From contig JALGPY010000002.1 of NCBI GenBank assembly GCA_023055425.1, positions 114,464,088 to 114,528,087 on the forward strand: a stretch of DNA of 64,000 nt, written 5' to 3'. The notes under the pieces were generated by a model, which was not told where the DNA came from, searched no databases, and saw only the letters and a program-made list of their open reading frames with translations. Positions 10,074-21,622 of this stretch are shown piece by piece. Numbering within the stretch: the first letter of the stretch is position 1; each line of letters opens with the position of its first letter. The DNA is from Linanthus parryae (lineage: Eukaryota; Streptophyta; Magnoliopsida; Ericales; Polemoniaceae). Position numbers and translations under genes: made by a program.

Positions 10074-10163
10074 CCACCATGGTACAACATCACGCCACCA
10101 TTGTAGAGGTATTTTCCAGCATATCAGCACGCCACCATGGTGGGCTATATGCCACCATGGTGG
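10074..10163. repeat. CCACCATGGTGG palindrome pairs
   Basis: Two pairs are visible: starts 10074 and 10095 (21 bp apart, the second degenerate), and 10132 and 10152 (20 bp apart, both perfect). The surrounding DNA looks like an LTR 5' region. Confidence 0.75.
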
Positions 10164-10985
10164 GAGAGAGAAGAGGCGCACGGATTCAGGAGCACACGTA
10201 CCATTATAGCAAGCTAAAGCTCACCAAAGTGGAACGACATGCAGGCACACCAAGGGAGGGGTTGAATTGAAATTATTGGACAATCATTGAAGACTTCCAA
10301 TCCATCATGCTCTGTTACACGTAAAAAGAGAACTCTAGCCTACATTATTTCTTAGCCTCTCATAACACCATAAATAAGTCTCCATCAGATTTGAAGATTT
10401 AAGATTAGAATTCGTTGTTCATCGGTTCATCGTACGAAGATTTGAAGATTGAAGATTAGAGCAGCTTTGTGGAGAAGACGGAGAAAACTATTGACTTACA
10501 CGGGAGACCTCAATAATTTGATTTCTCTTCCTCTATCTACTTACACCATGATTCTTTATTATGGTTTATTGAGATTTGATTCCATCATGAGTAGTCATCT
10601 GATTTGGGCCATATTTGGGCGATTGGACATATCTTATTTTATGTGATTGATTGCTTTTCACCATTCTACTTGAGCTATATTAAATATTTATGAATGGAAG
10701 TTTTTTATTGCGATCATACAACTAGTTAGACATCCTAATCACAGTATCCTGCGTCCTTTCGTGATGGTTGGTGAAACGGATTGACAACCCTCAGTAGCTG
10801 AATTAATTGTGCGCATAACAATAAGTGGTAAACTAGAACAAATAAGTTGCATGAGGTTAATAGGAATATTACGCGTTCTGAAAAGTGTTGTTGACGGCAA
10901 TCACATGAATAAAGATCCAACATGTCCATGAAATCCAAAGAGGCGCCCCAACCACCTTTTTTTATTTCTTTAATTTTATTTCTTT

Positions 10986-11064
10986 ACTACGAGAAGCACT
11001 TGTGACTTTACAACGAGAAGGCTAAATACAAGTTATGTAAAGTAACAAGTCCTTCTCGTAGTGA
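10986..11064. repeat. Inverted repeat at the truncated 5' end of Angela-1
   Basis: Left arm 10986-11011 (ACTACGAGAAGCACTTGT then GACTTTAC) is the inverse of 11038-11064 with about two differences, around a loop of about 26 bp. The right arm belongs to the Angela-1 LTR. The left arm matches a minus-oriented Angela LTR (compare 50793-50820 and about 56643-56670). Confidence 0.75.
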
Positions 11065-12160
11065 CAACGGTACTATCATCCTTAGACTTGAAGTCACAAG
11101 ATCCTCTAGTTGTGGAATATTGTTTTTGACGTCGTCAAACGCTAGATCGTAACAGGGTAGTAATAACGGCGTTAATCGGACAAAATAAGGAAGCAATATT
11201 AGAGATGGTAGTTATGTAGATAGGATTTGTCCCTCCTACATAACGGGATCAAATATCCATGGGCCACTCGAGGGATGGTGCTTATAGAATGTTTGGCTAG
11301 ACTCAGTTAATCAATGTAGGACATTGATGTTATCTTCATGGATAAGACTATTCCCAGAATCGAGAAACTATAGATTGGATATAGGAGTGTGACTTGTATG
11401 TCTCGTGTCCAATCCCGGTATAGAGACACAGGGATGAGACAATACTTTCACGAGGTTTGTCAAAGTAATGACTATTTCTATTAGTTGGGTGGCATGGATG
11501 TGTTCCTAGACACCGCTCCATGTTAATAAATGTTATTACCAACTAAGTAGACACCTATGGGGTCACACGCCATAAGGATTAAACTTTACTTGGGAATTAA
11601 TTAATGTGATTAATTTATAGAAGGATCAATACGCAACTAATTGCAAACTTAGTAGGACTAATTTGCAAGTTGGACTAATCCGTGTATGGGTAGGATTAGG
11701 AGAAGGGCCTTTATGTAGTTAACAAGGAGTTTCTGGACTATATAAATAACACTCCTAGCTTTTTTTTCTCACTAATCCTCATAACACATTGAGTGAGAGA
11801 GAGCTCAAGGAGAGAGCAAGACAAGGGTTGAACCTGACCCTGTCTGCCCCCCTCTACCCGTCGGCGAATGAAGAAGCTCAGCCTCCTCTTTTGGTCTCCG
11901 TTGTGTGATTCTTCTTTTTTCCTTATTCCACCAATTGCTAGAACAAAGTTGTGGAGGAATCTAGTTCTTCATCCTAGGCGTGGACTAGCTATAGAGACGC
12001 AAACACAATTTTACGTTTGAAGTCATCACATGAGTCATACAAGGTAAATTGTTAGTTGAACCTTCACTATCATTATGATGTCTCTTCCTGTGATCCTTGG
12101 TGGGTCTTGTGCGGATCTTATTAGTTTAATTCCGCTACATATTTGTTACAAAACCCAACA
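11012..12160 (+). repeat. Angela-1 5' LTR, 5'-truncated
   Basis: It aligns along its length with 48170-49305 of the 3' LTR and ends TACAAAACCCAACA. The first roughly 270 bp are missing; the truncation point is the inverted repeat at 10986-11064. A possible TATA (ACTATATAAATAACAC, about 11738) precedes a CT-rich leader, as in the 3' LTR at about 48879. Confidence 0.85.
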
Positions 12161-12161
12161 G

Positions 12162-12174
12162 TGGTATCAGAGCC
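12162..12174 (+). other. Primer binding site, initiator-Met tRNA
   Basis: TGGTATCAGAGCC, one base after the LTR end, is the standard copia primer site complementary to the 3' end of initiator methionine tRNA. Confidence 0.95.
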
Positions 12175-13831
12175 ACAGGTCGTAGAGCATAATGTAGTTT
12201 ATGTGTTTTTTTTATTAGTTTTGCACCTTAAAATTGTGGTTTGATCGCGTAAAACTAACTAATTAAGCAAATTGATGCAACTTTTAATATGAGTCATACA
12301 AATAATATCTAATGTTACATCATATGTAAGGATTAGTGAATTTGGATCACATAGGATGTGGAAATTTTGGATATAGAAAACTAGGGTTTGGGCACAAGTT
12401 GAAAAAGGGGTTTTTCCAATTTGGAAACAACTAAACTTGGGCAACTAGGAGGAAGTTGTTTTGGAAACAACCGTCCAATTCGCCCCCCCCTACGGGACCG
12501 CCCCTTTCTTCCTTGCCGCCCAAGAAAAGCCACGGCCAAGGGGCCGGGCCTCCCTAGCGCACGACCTAGCCGTGTAGGCTAGAGGCCGGCCAGACCCAAG
12601 GCTTGTGGCTGTCCTGTAGGGTTTCGACCATGATGATTGTAGGCCCTATTGGACAATTTTTGACCCTAGTTCATCCAAAATTAATTAAAATTGAACAAGC
12701 GCGTTAAAATGGGATTTTAACTGTTTATGTTTTATTTGCACGGTGATCGGATATGGCCTTACATGTTGATGTTGTGGATGTTTAAATTTTTTGGTTTGTT
12801 TTACGGCCTGCGAGCTGATAAAATTAATGTAATAGTTAATTAGATTTTACGGCATGCGAGTTGGTCTTTTTCTCAACTTGTGAGATCTTTTTATTTAGTC
12901 TAGATGCTAGCTAGTATTAGATAAAATAGATAATAGTCAAGACATGGAGAAGAAGAACCCTAAATAATTTAAGGGCCACAAGATGGAGCATTCCACAAGG
13001 CTAAGAAGCTATGGAGCATGGACCAAAATATGGAGGCACATGGAGATGAGCTTTCTAATTTTTGGGTTCATAGATATTCTCATTGGCTCGGGAATATCTC
13101 TGTTTAGAGGCCATATCCATGTCACGTTTAATTTTTGTTTGTGGTTGTTCATTTTATTGTCTTATTATTTATTGTTGGTGTGTGTTGATGTATGCAAAAT
13201 TGATAATAAGATAATTAACAATCCGGACCTTTTGTTTGTGAGTTTGCCCAACTCAAAATAAGTAGATCAGTTGATATGGATCAACAAAATAATTAAAATT
13301 GAAAATCAATATCCCTCAATTTAAATATTGTGTTTTGTCTTCTCGTTCTTAAACACTCATCATGATTGTGATTACCAAGCTCGTGTGATCCAAAGAAAGG
13401 TGGCTTAGTTTGTCATGATGTGATGCAATGGCACAAGTAAGTAATGTGAAAATGTTTAAGTAATAGTTTGGACGCAACTATGTGAATTAAATGGGATTAA
13501 AGTCTAGAGACAACCAATTGGGATTATCTATGAGATATCTAAAGAACGAGTTAATTGCCCAACTGAACCCATAGTTGCTTAAGGATGCAATTGGAATTCT
13601 TCCTACCTAAATAACTCATTTTGGATGACTTGCCAAAACAAGCTCAAAGGAAGTGTAATATGAATCTTGGACCCACTAGAAAAATATAATGATATTTTCC
13701 GCATTAATATTGAGGGCTATTAATCCGAGAAAAATAGTGAGAGGGGTATTTAATAATCTAGCCATTATAAAATATAGTTATTTGTTCACAAAGTACTAAA
13801 ACTTGTATATTTCTCATTTTGTAGAATTCCG
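12175..13831 (+). other. Angela-1 untranslated leader
   Basis: 1.66 kb between primer site and gag. It has a GC-rich block at 12480-12610 and two copies of a TTTTACGGC-TGCGAG segment (about 12800 and 12846). The same duplicated GATCAGCTCGCAGG segment is seen reversed in Angela-2 at about 55920-55990. The small ORF at 12983-13261 has no support. Confidence 0.7.
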
Positions 13832-14660
13832 ATGGCAAACAACTCATCGAGTTAATCACACTCCCTACGTTCTGTCCTTGAGATCGACAAGCTTTCTGGA
13901 ACAAACTTTCTAGACTGGTACAGGAACTTGAGAATCTTTCTCAAGTAGGAAAAGAAACTGTACACTCTAGAGGAGGAAGTTCCTCAGGCTCCAGACAATA
14001 ATACCCCTGCCGCCCTAAAGGCGCATCAAAAGTCCGTTGATGATGCTAATGATGCGGCCTGCCTGATGCTTTGCACCATGTCCTTTGAGCTTCAGAAGAA
14101 ATATGAGAACATGCGTTTGATATGATCATTCACTTAAAGCAGCTCTTCCAAGAACAGGCAAGGGTCGAGAGGTATGAAGCTTCCAAGGCGTTGTTAAAAT
14201 GTAATCCGTCAGAGAGAAACTCAGTGGGACCTCATGTACTCCGAATGATTGGGTCCTTGGAGAATCTCGAACGACTAGGGTTTCCGGTGGTCCAAGAGTT
14301 GACAACAGATCTCGTTTTGCAATCGTGGCCTCAGATTTATGGACAGTTCATTATGAACTATAACATGAACGAGATCGTGAAACCTCTGTCAGATCTACTC
14401 AATATGTTGAGGACAGTTGAACAAAGCATTAACAAGGGAACGGGAAAGACCATAATGATGGGGCACAAAGGGAAAGGCAAAAGGTTGCTTCTACCTCCAG
14501 AGGGAAAGGCAAGGAAGTTGTCAAACCCAAGGATGTTGTCCTTAAACATGTTGGTGGCATTGCCAAGGAAGTTACTAAGGGTGATTGTCACTACTGTAGT
14601 CAGCCTGGACACTGGAAGAGGAACTGCCCAAAGAATGTGGTGGATAAAAGGCTTGGAATA
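13832..14660 (+). pseudogene. Angela-1 gag
   Basis: It starts at ATGGCAAACAAC (MANNSS) and reads, across frames, LEIDKLSGTNFLDWYRNLRI, YTLEEEVPQAP, AACLMLCTM and VGPHVLRMIGSLENLERLG, ending with a CCHC zinc knuckle (CHYC-QPGHWKRNCP) near 14587-14631. This is the copia gag core. A TAA follows six codons after the start, another stop lies in the lysine-rich part near 13948, and there are frame shifts, so it cannot be translated as one protein. The Angela-2 copy at 55043-54284 is the clearest relative. Confidence 0.85.
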
Positions 14661-14689
14661 GTGATTCCACCACCACCAGGTATTTTTGT

Positions 14690-15374
14690 TATAGATGTCA
14701 ATGTAACTTTCTCTTCATCTTGGGTATTGGATACTGGATGTGGGTCTTACATTTTTCGAAATGTCCACGATCTAAAGAGAAGTAGAAAGTTGGCTAAAGG
14801 GGAGATAGACCTACGCGTTTAGAATGGAGCAAGGGTTGCTGCATTGGCCGTAGGAGTGGATGTCTCTGCCTTCAAGATTAGTTTTAGAGTTAAATAATTG
14901 CTCGTATGTGCCTGCTATAAGCATAAACATTATTTCTGTTTCTTGTTTGGACAAGGTTTTACTATTTTAATAAAGGACATTTGTTGCTCCATTTATTTTG
15001 ATAGTATTTATTATTGTAGTGCGCAATTATTTAATGGATTATATATCATTGATCTAACTAATCCTGTCTATAACATAAATACGAAGAGGATTAAAATGAA
15101 TTTTTTAAATCCTGCTTGTCTATGACACTGTCGTTTTGGCCACATAAACGAGAAACGTGTATCTAGACTCCATAAGGATGGATTATTAGATTCAGTTGAT
15201 TTTAAATCATATGAGACATGTGAGGATTGTTTTTGGAAAAAAAATGACAGATTCCACTTTCAAAAAAAATGGTGAGAGGACTAGTGAACAATTGGCGCTC
15301 GTGCATACTGATGTATGTGGGCCATTTGCCACGCCTTTCATAGGTGGTTACATCTACTTAATTACATTTACTGA
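14690..15374 (+). pseudogene. Angela-1 protease and integrase N-part
   Basis: The protease segment SSWVLDTGCGSYIF carries the copia DTGC active site at about 14723. Further on are the pre-integrase zinc-binding segment (HCRFGHINEKRV ... CEDC) at about 15127-15230 and the start of the integrase core (LALVHTDVCGPF, first catalytic Asp), ending at the ITFTD segment where Athila-1 is inserted. Frames change at least twice and stops are present. It resumes at 23202 with the F-SRYGF segment. Confidence 0.85.
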
Positions 15375-17281
15375 TGATAACTCTCTATTAGAGTTATATT
15401 TCTTGCATATTTTATGTCGTTTTGCGTGATTCCCGGGTTAAAATATGAGTTTTACACTATGAATGTTGAGAAAACGTAGAAAGTTGAGTTTCTAACACTT
15501 TATTGTTAATCCGGGCGTTTCGATGCATATTTCGATGTTATTTGTCAAATATAATCGCTTGGTATGGTTTTTCATGTTGTCTTGACAGGAACGGATGCTA
15601 AACGATGGCTAGGAGGCATGAAACGAACTTCGGAAGCAAAGCAAACTCAAGAGGAAGCAAGAGAAGCAAAGTTAGAAGAGCAAAAGTGACCAATCTCCAC
15701 TATTTTGATAGTATCTTGAGTTCTACAATACATTTTGGAATGAGACAAGTGGAAATGAAAGTAGACTCAAAGAGCTTTCCAACGACAGGTCACGAAGATA
15801 AAACGGAGATCGGACGAGAAAGATATGGTCCGTCAAAGAGGATGCAAATCTGAGAAAATTCCCAGGGGTGTTCGTGCGAACACAACTCTTGTTCGCACGA
15901 ACAAAAGGCCTTAGAAAAATTTTATAATGGCAAAAGGGGTAAAAAAGAGGCTGTTAAATTGTACGAACAAGAAAGTTGTTTGTGTGAACAGAGAGTAAAA
16001 GTTTGTTCCACCAACAAAAGTTGTTCGCACGAACAAGGAACAAAACGCTGTTTGCACGAACAGTCGTTTGTTCGCACGAACAGAGAGGGCCAACGCGGAA
16101 TTTTGGGGCTGTTTTGCTATTTTTGAAATTTTGAAGACTCCAGACCTATTCTTACATAGAGATATGATTTTGGGGGTTGATTCATGCATCTTGGACGGGA
16201 AAAACACAGCTTGGAGTAAGGGGACGAAGACGGAAGATCAAAGCTTCACCATTGAAGCTATAGTGTTTGCTTTCTCTTCTTTCTACCTTTATTATTCAAA
16301 TTTAATGGAGAAACTCATGAGTATTTCATACTTAGTTATGAGTAGCTAAGAAACTTTTTCTAGGCATCTCGATTTGAGAGCCTAGGGTTCATGTAAATGA
16401 TGAATATTTTCCGGATTAGATCTTTGCTTCATGAATGATTGATTTCATCTCTTGAATTCATTCTAGTTTCTTGTTTATGTTAGTAATCCTAATTGAGTGA
16501 CACGGTTAGGAGATGAACTAGGTTTCAAGAACTAGGGTTTCATTCAATAGTTGATTCATGCTTAAAGTTAGCAATATTTTAACTCAATTATTCTTGTACT
16601 GTGCTTAATACTCAGTGTTAATGGAGTAGCTAACCGGAAACACTACGTAGTTAGCGAGTGCACGATAGTGATTCTAACTAACTAGTATGAGACTTGAACA
16701 TCAATCTCGTATCACTGAAACTGAGAAGAGACGTGTTAGGATTTGCAGTGTGGGTAGATTCGGTAGGCGTGATCCGACTGTTTCGTGTAATGGTGGACCG
16801 ACAGGACCCGTTGCCGTGCATGTCGTTAGCCTACTAGAACGAACCGCTAGACACAAGAGACCTATAGGAGATTGTAGTGTACTGTGAAGTAGAATGACTT
16901 GAGACCGATAGGAGATAGTCATCGCTGTTACCCGACTTAGTTAGAATATAGTTAACGTGTTGCTCAGATAATTCGGAAATCGTTTACAACCATAGGTGAT
17001 CAACGAGATTACCTAAACCTCTCCATTATTGATTAATAATTCTTCTTAATTCCAGTTTATTATTTATTTATGTCTTTATTACAGCCACTTAATTGTTTGG
17101 GGGTGGCAACACCGCAAATCATCACTTTTTACTCCAGTTACCTAGTGAACTACTCTTAATTGTTAAGTATAAACTTGTTGCGAGATTGTCCTCGAGGGTT
17201 CGACAACCCGGAGTCCTAAAAATACTCCACTCTTACTACTTGACTGTACGCTTGCGTAATACGCGCTAGTAATCCGCGTCA
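15375..17281 (+). repeat. Athila-1 5' LTR
   Basis: 1907 bp, TGATAACTCTC to CGCGTCA. From 15685 on it aligns with the 3' LTR at 21623-23201; the first 310 bp have no partner there. Palindrome cluster at 15868-16083. ORFs inside (for example 16687-16887) are not genes. Confidence 0.9.
15868..16083. repeat. TTGTTCGCACGAACAA palindrome cluster in LTR
   Basis: Eight copies or degenerate copies of a 16-bp palindrome (7-bp arms, CA or TG centre) start at about 15868, 15889, 15957, 15977, 16003, 16021, 16048 and 16068. They form four pairs with starts 18-21 bp apart. The 3' LTR repeats the cluster at about 21808-22005 with one unit fewer: the 16003/16021 pair is single there. Confidence 0.85.
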
Positions 17282-17287
17282 AGTTTT

Positions 17288-17303
17288 TGGCGCCGTTGCC
17301 AGG
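17288..17303 (+). other. Primer binding site, tRNA-Asp type
   Basis: TGGCGCCGTTGCCAGG lies six bases after the LTR end and matches the Athila/Tat consensus primer site. Confidence 0.9.
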
Positions 17304-17425
17304 GACAACGGTCAACACATTTTTAGTTAATAATTAGTTTATTTTGCTTTTATTTTTCTGTTATATTTGATTTTTTTGTTTTCTCATTTGTTTTCTGATT
17401 TTCTGCTATTTCAGGTACTCTGTGC

Positions 17426-18519
17426 ATGCATAATATCCCAAGAGAGCTTGTGCCCCCACTAGAACACCCAGAGCAGTTGTTCAGAGACCAAAGAAGAAGA
17501 CAAAAACAGAGCACCATGGGCGAACAATTAATTAACGCGCAACTCAATCAGCGGGTGGAAGAGCTGTCTAAGCAGCTAAATGATCGCAACTACCAGACAC
17601 CGTACAACAAGTCTGGACAGGCTATTGTGGAGAAGTTTCAGTCGTCCACCTATGGACACAATCCGACAATTGTAGTGCCAGAGATACAGGCCGAGCACTT
17701 TGATCTTAAGCCTGCGACAATTCAGACGGTGACCAATCAGTTCCAATTCTATGGGAACAGGGATGAAGACCCCAATGAATTTATTGGGAGGTTCAACGCG
17801 TACATAAAGACTACCAAGTACAAGGATGTAACAGTAGAGGCGTTGAAGCTAATTCTTTTCCCTTACTGTCTGAAGGGTGCAGCAGAGAAGTGGCTACAGT
17901 CAAGAGCTCCTGATTCGATAACTACATGGGCTCAGTGTGTGGATGAGTTCATGGTCAAGTTTTATCGAGTTCAACGGGTGATTGAGCTACATGGTGATAT
18001 TCTAGGCTTTCGGCAAAAGGCCGATGAAGCTGTGGTAGATGCATGGGACCGTTTTATGCATTTGATCAGGAAGTGTCCAAACCATGATTTTGGGGATTAC
18101 AAAATTTTGCAGGTCTTCTACTATGGTCTAGAACGTCACAATCAGGAGCGGTTAACAGAGAAGCTGGAGGCGATTTTCTGTACTCTGTTGACAAGGAAGG
18201 AGCCTATGCGCTCATGAAGCAGCTCGCTAAGAAGGACTCACAACTCTATGATTCCAGGAGATTACCGACATTGCCTGAACCTAAAAATGATGAATGGAAT
18301 ACTGGGATCAGCAAGATGGTGTCAGATTTAGCCAAGCATGTGTATCGGGATAAGAAGCCAGTTGCAAGAGTAGAGGAGCAGGAATTTGATTCAGCCTTGG
18401 CCAAGATTGCAAGTGAAGATGTGAACTTTGTGGGGGCACAAGGACAGCGGCATAATTGGAACCAAGGGAACTACAGACCAAGCACAAGAGATCATCCAGG
18501 TTTCAGGTATCGGGATTAG
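17426..18519 (+). pseudogene. Athila-1 gag
   Basis: It opens MHNIPRELVPPLEHPEQLF, the same N-terminus as Athila-2 gag (ILPRELVPPLEDPEKLF). The Retrotrans_gag core follows from about residue 90 to 210: HFDLK, GNRDEDPNEFIGRF, ILFPYCLKGAAEKWL, TTWAQCVDEFMVKFY, DAWDRFMHLIRKCPNH. A frameshift near 18190 moves to the next frame (KQLAKKDSQLYDSRRL). Stops at 18517 and about 18559 separate it from the protease part, which is in the same frame, so the original was one gag-protease ORF. Confidence 0.85.
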
Positions 18520-18567
18520 TCTGGAGCTATATACGCACCTGGGTTTCAGCACATGCCATAAGAACCA

Positions 18568-19725
18568 GTGTCGCAGGCTCCACCACCGGCTGCTGTAGCG
18601 CCAAACCCAGAGATTTTTGTACTTACTAAGGCGTTAACACAGCTGAGAAACAACATGAATGATATGACCATGACGGTCAATGCTATGTCTTCTGATTTGC
18701 AGGCTACGAAGACTTCTCTTCGTTCACTAGAGGTTCAAGTTGGTCAAATTGCAATGCAACTATCTGCTAGAGCACCTGGCTCTCTACCTTCTGACACAGA
18801 GAATGTGCGCCAGGTAAATGCCATTACCACTCGCAGCAGGGTTTCGTTGAGTGATCCACCATACCCGAGCCATTCCAGAGCTGAAGCGTCAAAAGCTAAG
18901 GAGCACGAGGTCTTCGATTTTGAGGAGACACCTGTCATGGTCCCCCAATCAAAGGGCATGACTCCAGATGATGAGGAAAAGTCTAACGAGGTATTACCAC
19001 CACTAAATTATTCTAATGAACTGCCTTTTCCATTGAAAACTAGGAAGAAGAAGGATGACTATGAGGAGTACATGAGATTTCTCAATATTTTCTCCAAACT
19101 GCACATCAATATTCCTTTGATTGAGGCACTACAGCGAATGCCTAAGTATGCGCGGTTTATCAAGGATGCAATCTACGGGAGAAAAGCTATGGATAACTTT
19201 CAGACAGTGAAATTGAATGAGCACTTGAGTTCATGTGTCTTGCATGGGCTACCTAAGAAGAAGAAATATCCTGGTAGTTTTGTGATTGAAGCTACACTTG
19301 GCGGGGCATATACAGGCAAGGCTCTATGTGATTTGGGGGAAAGTGTCAACTTGATGCCACTTTCAGTATTTAAAAATCTAGGTGTGGGGAAGCCTAGTAA
19401 AACATGGATCAATCTGCAGTTCGCAGATAAGTCGTCCAAGAAGGCCATTGGGGTGGTAGAAGACTTACATGTGAGGGTTGGTAGTTTGATCATGCCAGCT
19501 GATTTTGTGATCCTTGACAGGCTAGTTGGTGACGTTCCGATCATTCTTGGTAGGCCCTTTCTCGCTACCGGTCTGACTTTAATTGATGTGGAGAATGGAG
19601 AGTTGATCATGAGGGTCAACGATACTGTGGAGACCTTTCAGGTTTTCAAATCGACTCCTCAGTACACTTATGAGGTGAAGCCAGACTTGACATTTCGAAA
19701 GTTGTGCGTGGAATTTCAGAGCTGA
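18568..19725 (+). CDS. Athila-1 gag C-terminus and aspartic protease
   Basis: 385 residues without interruption. Residues 10-65 are the gag C-terminal coiled-coil-like part (NNMNDMTMTVNAMSSDLQAT). From about 225 to 340 is a retroviral-type aspartic protease: SFVIEATLGG, ALCDLGESVNLMP with the catalytic Asp (the usual DLGAS is DLGES here, which may harm activity), ADFVILD, VPIILGRPFLATG. The ORF ends at CVEFQS, about where RT would start in Athila-2. Present start 18568 is just the first ATG after a stop. Confidence 0.85.
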   Translation: MSQAPPPAAVAPNPEIFVLTKALTQLRNNMNDMTMTVNAMSSDLQATKTSLRSLEVQVGQIAMQLSARAPGSLPSDTENVRQVNAITTRSRVSLSDPPYPSHSRAEASKAKEHEVFDFEETPVMVPQSKGMTPDDEEKSNEVLPPLNYSNELPFPLKTRKKKDDYEEYMRFLNIFSKLHINIPLIEALQRMPKYARFIKDAIYGRKAMDNFQTVKLNEHLSSCVLHGLPKKKKYPGSFVIEATLGGAYTGKALCDLGESVNLMPLSVFKNLGVGKPSKTWINLQFADKSSKKAIGVVEDLHVRVGSLIMPADFVILDRLVGDVPIILGRPFLATGLTLIDVENGELIMRVNDTVETFQVFKSTPQYTYEVKPDLTFRKLCVEFQS

Positions 19726-21622
19726 CACAAAAAGATCCGCCAGATCCTAAGGGTAAAGAATCGAGTGTGCAGGCGCACGAGGTAGTCATGAGTATCAGGC
19801 GCCAGAAGTTGGATGCTACACGACCTGCCACACCACCTTTCTGAGCCTCATGAGGTAACATGGTCGGGCCGTCGACCTTAAATTACAAAGCGCTGCTTGG
19901 GAGGCAACCTAATGTAGAGTAGGATGCTTTCTGTTTTTTATTTATTTATGAGTTCTCTATATTTGACTATGAGGGGTGAGAGAGAGTGGACTTATTTTTT
20001 CAAACAGTTTTCAGGGACACAGGTACAGAAGACGCACCGGATTCCCTTTCTTGATGTGCATGCTAGAGATTGCATGAAATTGGGGAAAGAAAAAGCCCCA
20101 CAGGATTATGCATAAAAGAATAGAGGATTGCTCAAGGTCGAGGAGCGATTCCAATATGTTGGGTGCCACACGCATGAGAGGGCTACAATTTATATCTTAG
20201 CCGCACATCGGAATCCGGGCGCGTAGAGACTTCTCCGGAAACTGTCAACGGTCCTCAAGACCCCTTCTTGTTGCAGTTTTGCGGACACGGTGCCCATGTA
20301 GGTCCGGGCACCCCAGGTACCTCTAACTCTCTCTGTTTTACATTTTGAGCAATAATTTTTTAGATCCACCGCCAACACATTTAAGCGAGGACACCTCGTA
20401 CTTGATCTCTAAATTTGTTGAGGACAACGAAGGGGGTTTGTATCTACGTTCACTAGCCATGTCTTTGTTTGCATCGCCTTGTTACATGCAATTTTGTGTT
20501 CGTATTGTGTTGGTTTGTAGTATGATTGTGTAGATTATGCATTATTTTAGCACTTTTACTTTATTGAGTCCCCTACCCAATCGTGTGATTAATCGAGTTG
20601 GCCAAAATGCATGTAGAGTCTAGGAAATATAAAAAAAAATAGAAAAGAAAATTTGGAGAATAAGGGCAATTGATGAAGCTAGAAACTGAAGAGAGTTCAA
20701 TGAAAGAGTCTCTGAGAATAGGAAGCACCGTAGTAGGGATTTCTTTAATGCATAGTATCTTGCGCACCGGTTTCACGAAAGGATGTCCCGGGTATTCAGG
20801 AAAAAGTGGAATGTAGATGAGGGCATACCTTTAGTTCCTATATTTTGCTAGGAGGATTCAGTCCTAAGAAGTCGAATAGTCTGTTTTCGAGTGGAAACTT
20901 GTGGACTCTTAGAATCTGGGGTGGACCTTTGTGTTGAGTCGGTTCTATGTGGTACGAGTCTTCGGCCTAAGCGAAGTCGGGGAGCATACACCACCATCCC
21001 TTAAGGTTGTTCTAAGAGAAAATTCGAAAAAGCCCATACTTAGTTGTCTAAATGCACGGTTGAAAAAACTAGAAGAGTATGAAAAACAAAAGAATCAAAA
21101 AAATCTTCTCTTGGATTAGATACGGTGAACAACCTAATGTGCCTCCATTTGCATGGAGAATTTGGATTCAATCCAATTAGAGCGTCTAAGGAAAATTAAA
21201 GTCGAGCCGTATTACACGGAGTTGTGTCTCCCATCTCTGGGACAACTTGCATTCAATGAAATAACGGCTAAGAGGGTTTGAAAACCTCCAATGACTTGGC
21301 GACGAAAGACTATCTTAGAATTTGAGATGCCTAGACCTTCTGAGCTAAAGGACGTGCCTAAGTCTTGGATTGTTTATGGTGGATGTTTGGGGACCCCTTA
21401 GTGAACTTGTACGTATGATCATCTTATCTCAATTTCTTGCTATTGGTTGTGAAATTTCGAAATAGACTTTTGAGAGCTTGATGATTTTGGTTAGTGATAG
21501 CGAGATTGCCCAATCTCTAAAGAAAAAGAAAAAAAAAATTTTGCGTTATTTTATTACTTGCATTGTGTAAAATCGAGTTGCATTGTCTATAGTCATGTAG
21601 ATTGCATTGCGTGTGTGGGACG
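19726..21622 (+). other. Athila-1 3' non-coding region
   Basis: No supported ORF. It holds the post-pol motif (19863-19917), a block like the Athila-2 3' UTR (AAGGGCAATTGATG, about 20664), and the ATTGCCCAATCTC segment (about 21504), which in Athila-2 lies about 210 bp before the 3' LTR. The polypurine tract and LTR start are deleted just before 21623. Confidence 0.7.
19863..19917 (+). promoter_or_regulatory. Conserved post-pol motif of Athila-type elements
   Basis: GTCGGGCCGTCGACCTTAAA, then CAAAGCGCTGCTTGGGAGGCAACCT. The same motif is at 31338-31395 in Athila-2. GGGAGGCAACCC-type sequence after pol is, from memory, widespread in plant gypsy elements. Its TTGGG-AGGCAA-CC part can form a short hairpin, clearest in Athila-2. 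Function unknown. Confidence 0.75.

Larger units (their letters stand above)
8919..10985. other. Decayed repeat-derived DNA, LTR-like pieces
   Basis: No gene is supported. The stretch GAGAAACACGAAGTTTACGTGG (9049-9070) and the following CCACGG segment resemble a sequence often seen in plant retroelement LTRs, recalled rather than searched. 9720-10700 has the feel of an Athila/Tat LTR: a genomic-RNA-like leader, ATGAGTAGTC near 10588, and a palindrome cluster in its first third as in the intact elements below. LTR ends, primer site and TSD could not be found, so element type and borders are open. Two palindrome clusters are listed separately. Confidence 0.4.

Noticed and set aside
12983..13261. 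92-codon ORF with hydrophobic middle
   Set aside because: It lies in the Angela-1 leader, is not kept in Angela-2, and has no recognisable domain.
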